Shown here one piece after another: positions 1 through 5,168 of a DNA stretch of 5,184 bases. A program made the translations under genes and the position numbers. The DNA is from Gammaproteobacteria bacterium (lineage in GTDB: Bacteria > Pseudomonadota > Gammaproteobacteria > SZUA-229). Each line of letters opens with the position of its first letter. The stretch's first letter is position 1. The notes beneath the pieces were generated by a model that did not search any database, was not told the DNA's origin, and saw nothing but the letters and a program-made list of their open reading frames with translations. The stretch spans positions 1-5,184 of the forward strand of contig JAQICG010000381.1 in NCBI GenBank assembly GCA_027858635.1. The letters are read 5' to 3'.

Positions 1-152
1 AAATAATTCTGTGTAACCACCCCTTAAATATGAGGAGCTAACTGCTCCTCGAATTCAATCATAAATCGATTCATTGCCAATCTCCAGTTTCTGATCGGCA
101 TTGTCCATTTTTTTGAGGCCGCTTGTGTGGCCAGATAAACATCTTTGAGGGA
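1..152 (-). mobile_element. IS256-family insertion sequence remnant (3' end of transposase plus terminal region)
   Basis: Read on the minus strand, positions 152 down to 24 translate without a stop into about 42 residues ending in TAA at 24-26. They contain SKKWTMPIRNWRLAMNRF, followed by an acidic tail ending EEQLAPHI. The K-W-T-x-P-I-x-N-W...N-x-F pattern is the hallmark C-terminus of IS256-family (mutator-like, DDE) transposases, so family assignment rests on direct motif recognition. There is no start codon because the rest of the transposase is absent; the frame loses similarity at about 150-156, where a GGGGACAGACCACG sequence begins. Downstream of the stop, positions 1-23 carry an AATTCTGTGTAACC stretch that resembles terminal sequences of IS256 relatives (from memory, not compared). 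The element end probably lies just left of the window. It is non-functional as it stands. The GAGGAGC/GCTCCTC hairpin at 32-50 lies within this coding remnant. Confidence 0.82.
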
Positions 153-178
153 ATAGGGGACAGACCACGATTAATCTG
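152..178. repeat. REP-like/RAYT-flanking repeat unit (GGGGACAGACCACG)
   Basis: AATAGGGGACAGACCACG at 152-169 lies between the broken IS256 transposase and the RAYT start. It continues into the small palindrome GATTAATC (169-176), and CAGA (161-164) can pair with TCTG (175-178). From memory, sequences of the form GTGGTCTGTCCCC are found repeatedly beside this type of transposase in proteobacterial genomes; that is recall, not a search. No second copy was found in this window, so its role as a RAYT substrate or insertion boundary is inference. Its position exactly at the loss of IS256 similarity suggests it marks the left junction of the RAYT segment. Confidence 0.45.
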
Positions 179-201
179 ATAACCTGCATTGAAATCGTAG
201 A

Positions 202-208
202 AAGGGAG
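202..208 (+). promoter_or_regulatory. Ribosome binding site of the RAYT gene
   Basis: AAGGGAG at 202-208 lies 10 nt before the ATG at 219. It supports that ATG as the start, and the protein then opens with the MPRRxRxSIP sequence typical of this transposase group. Confidence 0.55.
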
Positions 209-218
209 CAGAGTAGCC

Positions 219-755
219 ATGCCGCGTCGATCAAGAATTTCCATTCCTAGAATACCCTGGCACATTATTCAACGCGGCAACAACCATTCTGCGTGTTTTT
301 ACACAGACGACGACTATCAGGTCTATCTACGGCATTTAAAAGAGCAGGCTGAGAAGCACGCCTGTAAAATTCATGCTTATGTGTTGATGACCAACCATGT
401 TCATTTATTGCTCACCCCTGAAAAAGATGACAGTGCAGCCCAATTAATGAAGAACCTTGGTCAGTGCTATGTACAGTACATCAATCGCACATACCGCCGT
501 AGTGGCACGCTCTGGGAAGGCCGGTTCAGATCATGCCTGATGCAAACAGAGAGCTATGTGTTGGCGTGTTACCGTTACATTGAACTGAATCCGGTACGGG
601 CAGCGATGGTAAACCATCCCCGCGAATACCCTTGGTCAAGTTATCGATTCAATGCCGAGGGGAGGAACGATGAATTGATCACAGCGCATGAAGAATACAT
701 GCGACTAGATAAAGAGAACCCAGCAGTACCGGGTCGGACCTATGCAACCCATTGA
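219..755 (+). CDS. REP-associated tyrosine transposase (RAYT, Y1/HUH family), C-terminally altered
   Basis: A single-strand DNA transposase-like protein of the IS200/IS605-related Y1 family, the kind thought to mobilise or maintain REP palindromes. What is seen: an MPRRSRISIPRIPWHIIQRG start, the HUH metal-binding motif HVH at residues 60-62 within MTNHVHLLLTP, a GTLWEGRFRS block at 96-105, and YRYIELNPVRA at 118-128. By position against E. coli TnpA-REP, Y120 is the probable catalytic tyrosine. The core is therefore complete. Relatives usually run to about 220-240 residues; this one stops at 178. After MRLDKEN the reading leaves the family pattern, and removing one C from the CCC run at 719-721 restores an ENQQYR sequence matching the conserved xxxYRxLF region. 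The restored frame then runs to a TGA at 817-819 but loses family similarity. The gene is probably a frameshifted, C-terminally damaged copy; whether it still acts is unknown. REP-like palindromes lie downstream. Confidence 0.9.
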   Translation: MPRRSRISIPRIPWHIIQRGNNHSACFYTDDDYQVYLRHLKEQAEKHACKIHAYVLMTNHVHLLLTPEKDDSAAQLMKNLGQCYVQYINRTYRRSGTLWEGRFRSCLMQTESYVLACYRYIELNPVRAAMVNHPREYPWSSYRFNAEGRNDELITAHEEYMRLDKENPAVPGRTYATH

Positions 756-922
756 TTATATTCATAACTCAGTCCAAAATACATGTTTTCAGCGCTTAAG
801 CACGCCTTTTCGGGCTTGAAATTAGCAGTGTAAGGAGGTGTTGGCTCTCTGAGCGCATAGGCATCTTTAATCAATGTTCGTAAGAGGCTCGAGGCACGAA
901 CCGCATTGATCGCATAATTCAT
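740..922 (-). CDS. Possible small hypothetical ORF, doubtful
   Basis: A 60-residue minus-strand ORF beginning MNYAINAVRASSLLRTLIKDAY. It has a good Shine-Dalgarno-like AAGGAAGG just before its ATG (about 923-932), which is the main argument for it. I do not recognise the protein, and it shows no signal peptide, membrane segment or motif. Two points argue against it: its first third coincides with an imperfect palindrome (870-910) that looks like REP-type structured DNA, and its 3' end overlaps the RAYT gene tail by 16 bases on the opposite strand. It could be a chance frame through repeat DNA, or a small gene fragment brought in with the mobile DNA. Confidence 0.25.
   Translation of the reverse strand: MNYAINAVRASSLLRTLIKDAYALREPTPPYTANFKPEKACLSAENMYFGLSYEYNQWVA
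870..910. repeat. Imperfect palindrome, REP-like
   Basis: ATCAATG (870-876) plus TTCGT (877-881) pairs with ACGAA (896-900) and CATTGAT (904-910), leaving a CCG bulge (901-903) and a 14-nt loop containing the CTCGAG palindrome. This 12-bp stem lies 115 bp past the RAYT stop. The right arm, GAGGCACGAACCGCATTGAT, resembles the arm of a common gammaproteobacterial REP sequence (recall only). It fits a diverged REP acted on by a RAYT; being inside a doubtful ORF, it could alternatively be chance. Confidence 0.5.
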
Positions 923-956
923 AGGCCTTCCTTATTGGTTTATAGCTTGTTCGACA

Positions 957-986
957 GATGTGGTTCGCAAGCTCACCACATCCTAC
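957..986 (-). repeat. REP-like element with GTAG foot
   Basis: On the minus strand a GTAG tetranucleotide (986-983) is followed directly by GATGTGGT, a 10-nt loop, and ACCACATC. In plus coordinates the perfect 8-bp arms are 957-964 and 975-982. A conserved GTAG or GTGG tetranucleotide at the 5' foot of a hairpin is the defining layout of REP sequences recognised by RAYT proteins. Finding one about 200 bp from a RAYT gene matches known REP-RAYT loci. Only one well-formed copy is present here, so its membership in a genome-wide family is inference. Confidence 0.6.
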
Positions 987-1010
987 ACAGCCATTAATCT
1001 TTTATGTTTT

Positions 1011-1050
1011 CTCCGCACTTCTCTGCGTTCTCCGCGCCCTCTGCGGTGAA
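1011..1050. repeat. Short tandem repeat, four CTCYGCR units at 9-10 bp spacing
   Basis: Four consecutive units begin CTCCGCA (1011), CTCTGCG (1021), CTCCGCG (1030) and CTCTGCG (1039), ending in GGTGAA. Only pyrimidine/purine alternations separate the units. Very similar CTCTGCG-type tracts (ACCGCAGAG on the other strand) are scattered in many unrelated bacterial genomes; this is recall. The tract ends exactly where the truncated peptidase frame opens: the in-frame TGA at 1047-1049 lies within the GGTGAA. It is therefore the likely left boundary of that gene fragment. Confidence 0.55.
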
Positions 1051-1679
1051 AGTTTTATGTCTTACCCGCATATAACTTTTCCATCTCCCATGCCGACTAT
1101 TCGCGGCCTCTCAGCCCTAATAATAATCGTCTTGAAGGCCAGCTCGACAATGTCCTGACGGCAGCGGCGATTGTGCATCTGTTCAGTCTGGGGTTTCAGG
1201 GCACGGCGTTTTTTACCGCACAGGAGGAGGCCGGGAAAAGCTGGCGCTATCTGCTGGAATGGTTCCGCCGTTTCGGCCACTCCACCAATCGACTGTTTGT
1301 GGTCGATACTAGCCCGTTTGCCAATGTCGAGGCGGCCAATGAGCAGTTGCTGGTGCTTCGGGAAAAGGATGCTAACGCTGCTTTTAATTCGCAGGCGACC
1401 CAGCTGGTGGAAGACCTGTGCCGCAAGAATGATTTGAGTTTTGTTTACAAGGACAGGTATGTTGAGGCCGAGAATAAAAAGCTGGTGAGCGCAGGGGAGA
1501 ATCCGCGCTCACTGGGCAGTACTGAAATGGGCCGCATCATTGCGGCTTCCAACGGGCTGGTGGATGGCACTACGATTCAGATCCCCACCAGCGGTTATCA
1601 CACCATGGAGGAGTCTGCTTCGTGGGAATCGGTGGATGCCTTTATAAAATTACTGACCGATTTGTCGGATGGGGTTTAG
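1050..1679 (+). pseudogene. M42-like metallopeptidase, N-terminally truncated
   Basis: The frame is open from 1050 to the TAG at 1677-1679 (209 residues), but its first conventional start is a GTG at 1173 with no Shine-Dalgarno site. The part before 1173 is clearly coding: SHADYSRP (His at 1089-1091, Asp at 1095-1097) and LEGQLDN (Asp at 1146-1148). The pattern is that of clan MH di-zinc aminopeptidases: an HxD motif, a bridging Asp, a catalytic/metal Glu pair in FFTAQEEAG (1224-1229), a metal Asp in FVVDTSPF (1305-1307), and a final metal His in SGYHTMEESASWESVDAF (1599-1601), close to the M42 ending. All expected metal ligands are present, yet about 100-150 N-terminal residues found in full-length M42 proteins are missing. 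The simplest reading is a gene cut by the repeat-rich DNA on its left. An annotation tool would probably call 1173-1679 (168 aa). M20 or M28 relatives are less likely alternatives. Confidence 0.7.
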
Positions 1680-1681
1680 CG

Positions 1682-1704
1682 TGACCTGGGTCATATACGA
1701 TGAC
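1682..1704. repeat. Overlapping short inverted repeats after the peptidase fragment
   Basis: TGACC-TG-GGTCA is followed by GTCAT-atacg-ATGAC, sharing the GTCA. It begins 3 bp past the stop codon. No T-run follows, so it is a poor terminator; an operator-like or chance origin cannot be separated. Confidence 0.25.
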
Positions 1705-1795
1705 TTTAGGCTCTAACATAAAATATGTACGATCATACTTAAGCCGTTGCTAATAACCGCAGGGCATTGCGCCATGTGTGAATAGTGGTGGTTAG

Positions 1796-1872
1796 AGCAG
1801 CATGGCTGTGGTTGATGATTAGCGTTGCTGTGATTACGCTGCGCTAATCAGCGCTTGCTCCATAGCCCTGCT
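1796..1872. repeat. Long imperfect inverted repeat (about 77 nt), possible stem-loop or REP-derived element
   Basis: Three paired blocks nest: AGCAG (1796-1800) with CTGCT (1868-1872); GGCTGTGG (1804-1811) with CCATAGCC (1860-1867, one G-T wobble); and TGATTAGCG (1816-1824) with CGCTAATCA (1842-1850), leaving a 17-nt loop. A competing arrangement pairs TGATTA (1831-1836) with TAATCA (1845-1850). GATTACGC...GCTAATC motifs occur in common gammaproteobacterial repeats (recall). It lies between two convergent frames (peptidase fragment + and the small minus-strand gene), so it might serve as a terminator, but no T-run follows on either strand. No open frame or known RNA family is evident. Confidence 0.5.
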
Positions 1873-1903
1873 ATCAACACGCCCTGGTATGTAAAAAGTA
1901 GCT

Positions 1904-2131
1904 TTATGATTTACAGACTCTACGAATCTGGTCAAGCTGCTCTTCCTTGCGTTCCAGTTCGTGGATCATTTTTACCATTAGATCCGGACCGGCGGCATAA
2001 GCGCGAGCGAATCCCAGTTTGAAACCGAGCTTTGTTATTTCATTGGCGAGATATTCAAGTTCCTGATCGTTCAGGCGACCGCTTTTACCGGCCAGAAGTT
2101 TTTTTGCATCTTTTATCATATTGCTGGGCAT
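1904..2131 (-). CDS. Small hypothetical protein (75 aa)
   Basis: I do not recognise this protein. It starts at the ATG at 2131, preceded at 6 nt by GAGGG (plus coordinates 2138-2142), a good Shine-Dalgarno site, so it is probably translated. It is a soluble, charged protein without signal peptide or membrane segment. It opens with a basic MPSNMIKDAKKLLAGKSGR. The remainder looks helical, including a segment around residues 21-50 (NDQELEYLANEITKLGFKLG) and a charged, coiled-coil-like C-terminal helix from about residue 52 (MVKMIHELERKEEQLDQIRR). Both flanks carry no functional partner: downstream is the 77-nt inverted repeat, upstream is unassigned sequence and the decayed receiver fragment. 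A small regulator or a leftover piece of a larger protein are both possible; nothing in it decides. Confidence 0.6.
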   Translation of the reverse strand: MPSNMIKDAKKLLAGKSGRLNDQELEYLANEITKLGFKLGFARAYAAGPDLMVKMIHELERKEEQLDQIRRVCKS

Positions 2132-2318
2132 TTTGTTCCCTCTTTAAGCGATGGTATGACGGTGCTTTCTGCTGCTCACCTTGTTACAGTTTTAACACTA
2201 GCATAGCTGGTGCTGAATAATCACCACCTATTTGCATATTATTTTCGGGGTAGTTGCTTTCAAGGATAATGCCGGCATTAATGATTTATGTTGACAGGGG
2301 GTAAGGCGAGCGTTTGTG

Positions 2319-2606
2319 CTAGTCGCCGCATAGCAGTGCAATCAATTCGGCGTTGAGTTTGTCCTGTGAAAATGGCCTGGTGATAAAGCTGTTCATGCCA
2401 GCTTAAAAACATTTCTGTTTTTCGTCCTGTAAAATATTGGCGGTTAAGGCGATGATGGGGATGGCCTGTTTGTTTTTATCCGGCAAGGCGCGGATGCGTC
2501 TGCTGGCTTCTATACCATCAAGCACGGGCATATGGATGTTCATTAAAATAACATCGAAAGCGGCATCGGCATTGACCAGCTCTTCCAGACTGAGCCAGGA
2601 CAGCAA
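2319..2606 (-). pseudogene. Decayed response-regulator receiver (REC) domain fragment
   Basis: Minus-strand frame with the receiver pattern FDVILMNIHMPVLDGIEASR, then PIIALTANILQDEKQKCF, a TAA stop (2403-2405), and then in the same frame AGMNSFITRPFSQDKLNAEL to a TAG at 2319-2321. The order matches the LMDxxMPxMDG, ALTA, AGM and KPF blocks of CheY-like domains, most like those at the C-terminus of hybrid sensor kinases. It is damaged in four ways. The N-terminal beta-1 strand with the acidic pair is absent, because an in-frame TAA (2613-2615) precedes the TTG at 2606. The phosphoacceptor Asp is Asn (LMN). The conserved Lys is Arg (TRPF). A nonsense codon splits the domain. Neither phosphorylation nor a folded domain is expected. 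It lies about 60 bp downstream of ispG on the same strand, with no kinase nearby. Confidence 0.8.
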
Positions 2607-2634
2607 AAATAATTATAAATGATTGTGGTTTTAT

Positions 2635-2669
2635 ACCTGCCCTGAATCAAATCCCGCTTAGTGGCAGGT
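2635..2669. terminator. Candidate stem-loop at the end of ispG
   Basis: ACCTGCC (2635-2641) pairs with GGCAGGT (2663-2669), a 7-bp stem with a 21-nt loop whose one arm touches the ispG stop codon. On the minus strand only TATAAAA follows, so it lacks a proper T-run for ispG; on the plus strand ATCTTTTTAT follows, which is better. It may act weakly in either direction. Confidence 0.35.
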
Positions 2670-3901
2670 TATCTTTTTATATAGGATCTTGCCACGTATT
2701 TGTCGATTAACACCTTAAATTCATCGGCAACATTATCGCCTTTCAGGGTCACGGTTTTCTTACCGTCCTCATACACCGGCGCCACCGGGGTTTCGCCACT
2801 GCCGGGCAGGCTGATGCCGATGTTGGCGTGCTTGCTTTCGCCGGGGCCGTTGACCACGCAACCCATCACCGCCACGCTCATGTTTTCCACGCCCTGATAG
2901 CTTTTTTTCCATACCGGCATTTCACTGCGCAGGTAGTTCTGAATCTGGGAAGCGAGATGCTGGAAGAAATCGCTGGTGGTGCGACCGCAACCGGGGCAGG
3001 CGGTGACCAGGGGCACAAATGCGCGCAAGCCCATGGTCTGCAGGATCTCCTGGGCGACCACCACCTCCTTGCTGCGCTCGGCCCCCGGCTCCGGGGTCAG
3101 GGAGACGCTGATGGTGTCGCCGATGCCGTCGTGTAGCAGCATACTGAGCGCCGCCGTGGAGGCGACGATACCTTTGGAGCCGATACCGGCTTCGGTGAGG
3201 CCGAGGTGCAGGGCGTAATAACTGCGCCCTGCCAGCGAGCGGTAGACGCTGACCAGATCCTTCACCACGCTCAGTTTGCAGGAAAGAATGATTTTGATTT
3301 TGTGCAGGCCGATTTCTTCAGCCGCCCTGGCGCTGTCGAGGGCCGAGCGGATGACGGTTTCGAGCAACAGGCTGTGAGCATCAAGCGGCTCATCGAGCTG
3401 GGCATTTTCATCCATTAACCGGGCCAGCAATGCCTGATCCATACTGCCCCAGTTGACGCCGATACGCACCGCCTTGTCGTTCTTGATGGCGTGCTCGATC
3501 ATGGTGGCAAACTGGCTGTCGCGGTTGGCACCGCGGCCGACGTTGCCGGGATTAATGCGGTATTTGGCCAGCGCTACGCCGCACTCAGGATTATCATTCA
3601 GTAATTTGTGGCCGTTGAAATGAAAATCGCCGATCAGCGGTGTGCTGATGTTCTTTTTATCCAGCGCTTCGCGGATTCTGGCCACCGCCGCGGCCGCCTT
3701 GTTGTCATTGACGGTAATGCGCACCAGCTCGGAACCGGCGTTTGCCAGTTCGATAATCTGAGCGGTGGTGGCACTGACATCGGCGGTGTCGGTATTGGTC
3801 ATGGACTGCACCACCACCGGCGCCTTGCCGCCAACGATAATGCCGTCAATGTCGACGGCAAGCGAGCTTCTTCGGGGTTGGTATGCGTCTGGAAATAGCA
3901 T
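2669..3901 (-). CDS. ispG: 4-hydroxy-3-methylbut-2-en-1-yl diphosphate synthase (IspG/GcpE), long form
   Basis: Cytosolic [4Fe-4S] enzyme of the MEP isoprenoid pathway that reductively converts MEcPP to HMBPP, using flavodoxin or ferredoxin as electron donor. The 410-residue protein has the family signature VQSMTNTDTADV at 31-42, a TIM-barrel-like N-terminal part (to about 265), and a C-terminal ferredoxin-like domain carrying the cluster ligands. These are Cys302 and Cys305 in ACPGCGRTTSDF and Cys348 in MGCVVNGPGES, with Glu355 as the expected fourth ligand. It is complete. It is about 40 residues longer than the ~370-residue E. coli protein, the extra length lying around 160-185 (LMDENAQLDEPLDAHSLLLE), as in longer forms known from beta- and some gammaproteobacteria. 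The ATG at 3901 gives a typical start, but the Shine-Dalgarno site is weak. It stands alone here, away from the rodZ/hisS neighbours usual in gammaproteobacteria, and is divergent from the kinase gene. Confidence 0.97.
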   Translation of the reverse strand: MLFPDAYQPRRSSLAVDIDGIIVGGKAPVVVQSMTNTDTADVSATTAQIIELANAGSELVRITVNDNKAAAAVARIREALDKKNISTPLIGDFHFNGHKLLNDNPECGVALAKYRINPGNVGRGANRDSQFATMIEHAIKNDKAVRIGVNWGSMDQALLARLMDENAQLDEPLDAHSLLLETVIRSALDSARAAEEIGLHKIKIILSCKLSVVKDLVSVYRSLAGRSYYALHLGLTEAGIGSKGIVASTAALSMLLHDGIGDTISVSLTPEPGAERSKEVVVAQEILQTMGLRAFVPLVTACPGCGRTTSDFFQHLASQIQNYLRSEMPVWKKSYQGVENMSVAVMGCVVNGPGESKHANIGISLPGSGETPVAPVYEDGKKTVTLKGDNVADEFKVLIDKYVARSYIKR

Positions 3902-3932
3902 GATGATTCGCCGTGCTTTCTGAAAAGATCAC

Positions 3933-3938
3933 ATTCTA
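3933..3938 (-). promoter_or_regulatory. Candidate -10 box for ispG
   Basis: On the minus strand TAGAAT lies 31 nt upstream of the ispG ATG, a reasonable -10. No convincing -35 hexamer is visible at 16-18 nt upstream of it, so activation or a weak promoter is implied. Confidence 0.3.
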
Positions 3939-3950
3939 CCTTGTGGCGCC

Positions 3951-3977
3951 GTAGCCTGCACAGGCTGAGGCGGCTAC
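3951..3977. promoter_or_regulatory. Two competing inverted repeats between divergent genes, possible operator
   Basis: AGCCTG-CA-CAGGCT (3953-3966) is a perfect 6-bp inverted repeat with a 2-nt centre. GTAGCC (3951-3956) can instead pair with GGCTAC (3972-3977). The two structures share the left arm and are mutually exclusive. They sit between the candidate -10 boxes of ispG and of the kinase gene, so a regulator bound here could affect both. No known consensus is recognised. Confidence 0.3.
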
Positions 3978-3980
3978 AAT
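3975..3980 (+). promoter_or_regulatory. Candidate -10 box for the ATP-NAD kinase-like gene
   Basis: TACAAT at 3975-3980 is close to the sigma-70 -10 consensus. Transcription would begin near 3987, just before the ATG at 3990 and 33 nt before the ATG at 4020. The -35 region (about 3952-3957, TAGCCT) is poor. Confidence 0.35.
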
Positions 3981-4019
3981 GCGGCCTTTATGGGAAGTTG
4001 TGGCAAGCACTCTATATAT

Positions 4020-5168
4020 ATGAAATCTGTCTCCTTAAAACTGGGCTTAATCATCAACCCGATGGCCGGACTCGGCGGTACCGTCGGGCTCAAGGGCAGC
4101 GATGGCCGGGAGATTGTCGAGCAGGCGCTGGCGCAGGGCGCGCAGCCCAAAGCAGGCGAGCGTGCCGCGCTGGCGCTGGAGAAGCTGAGGGGGGTGAACA
4201 TACAGCCGGTATTAACGGTCGCCGGTGACATGGGCGCGGCGGCGCTCGAGCAGGCGGGTATCGCCTATGAAACAGTCATGCCGGCACCGTTGGTAAGCAG
4301 CGCCGGCGATACTTACGAGGCGGTGCTCAGGCTCTGTGAAAATAACATCGACCTGCTGCTGTTTGCCGGTGGCGACGGCACCGCCCGGGATGTGCTGGAC
4401 GCCCTGCAGGCCTGCGGCAGGGCGGAAACTCTGCCGGTGGTGGGCATTCCGGCGGGCTGTAAAATTCATTCTGCGGTATACGCAGTGACGCCCTCGCGAG
4501 CCGGTGAGCTGGTGGCATTGCTCGAACAGGGCGAGCCGCTGACACTAAAGCAGGCTGAGGTCATGGATCTGAATGAGGCGGCCTACAGGGCGGGCCAGCT
4601 GTCCGCCCGCTGTTACGGTTATCTATCGGTACCGGCCGATGAGGCACGCATGCAGGCGATGAAGCAGGGCGGGGTCAACAGCGAAGCGCTGGCGCTACAG
4701 GATATCGCCACAGACGTGGTGGAAAACATGGAAGACGAGGTGCTATATTTTATCGGAGCCGGAACCACCACCGCTGCAGTGATGGCTGAGCTGGGTTTGC
4801 TCAACAGCTTGCTGGGTGTCGACGCGGTGCTGAACCGGCAGTTGCTGGCCAGTGACATGGATGAGCGCGCCATGCTGGCGCTGCTTGATGAAACTTCCGG
4901 CGAAGCCAGCGGAGCAAAAATAATTGTCACCGCCATCGGCGGGCAGGGGCACATATTTGGTCGTGGTAACCAGCAGTTTACGCCTACGGTCATTGCAAAA
5001 GTGGGTGTCGGGAATATCATAGTCATTGCTACCCATGAAATGTTACGCGCTTTGCAGGGGCGGCCATTACTGCTCGATACCGGCAGCGTGGAGCTGGATA
5101 AAAAACTGGCGGGGGTAAAGCCGGTAGTAACCGGCTTCGAGCAGCGCACTTTGTATAAATTTAATTAA
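4020..5168 (+). CDS. ATP-NAD kinase family protein (COG3199-type, AcoX-like)
   Basis: Predicted cytosolic kinase-like protein of the ATP-NAD kinase/AcoX group; NAD phosphorylation is inferred from the family, and relatives in acetoin clusters have an unsettled role. The 382-residue sequence (from ATG 4020) shows LGLIINPMAGLGG at 8-20, the nucleotide-binding GGDGTARD at 117-124 within LLLFAGGDGTARDVL, GIPAGCKIHSAVYAVTP at 142-158, and a C-terminal IGGQGHIFGRGNQQFTP block characteristic of COG3199. Length and domain order are complete. The frame is also open to an ATG at 3990, giving ten more residues (MGSCGKHSIY). I prefer 4020 because family members normally begin a few residues before the LGLIINP strand, but neither start has a good Shine-Dalgarno site and 3990 is also possible. 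No acetoin-catabolism genes are in the window. It is transcribed away from ispG. Confidence 0.92.
   Translation: MKSVSLKLGLIINPMAGLGGTVGLKGSDGREIVEQALAQGAQPKAGERAALALEKLRGVNIQPVLTVAGDMGAAALEQAGIAYETVMPAPLVSSAGDTYEAVLRLCENNIDLLLFAGGDGTARDVLDALQACGRAETLPVVGIPAGCKIHSAVYAVTPSRAGELVALLEQGEPLTLKQAEVMDLNEAAYRAGQLSARCYGYLSVPADEARMQAMKQGGVNSEALALQDIATDVVENMEDEVLYFIGAGTTTAAVMAELGLLNSLLGVDAVLNRQLLASDMDERAMLALLDETSGEASGAKIIVTAIGGQGHIFGRGNQQFTPTVIAKVGVGNIIVIATHEMLRALQGRPLLLDTGSVELDKKLAGVKPVVTGFEQRTLYKFN

Noticed and set aside
32..50. GAGGAGC-taact-GCTCCTC hairpin as a terminator
   Set aside because: It lies within the coding end of the IS256 remnant (EEQLAP codons) and has no T-run after it.
71..265. 64-aa minus-strand ORF
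   Set aside because: It is antisense to the RAYT start and in a different frame from the IS256 remnant, which is the frame that shows family motifs.
958..1158. 66-aa plus-strand ORF
   Set aside because: It runs through the REP-like hairpin and the CTCYGCG repeat and conflicts with the peptidase frame.
1171..1437. 88-aa plus-strand ORF overlapping the peptidase
   Set aside because: Arg/Trp/Cys-rich shadow frame; the frame one register over carries all the metallopeptidase motifs.
2291..2296. TTGACA as a -35 box
   Set aside because: No acceptable -10 hexamer follows at 16-18 bp and no plus-strand gene lies downstream.
2828..3136. Plus-strand ORFs across ispG
   Set aside because: Antisense shadows of a complete, motif-verified ispG.
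4619..5149. 176-aa minus-strand ORF
   Set aside because: Ser/Ala/Pro-rich antisense shadow of the kinase-like gene with no recognisable domain.
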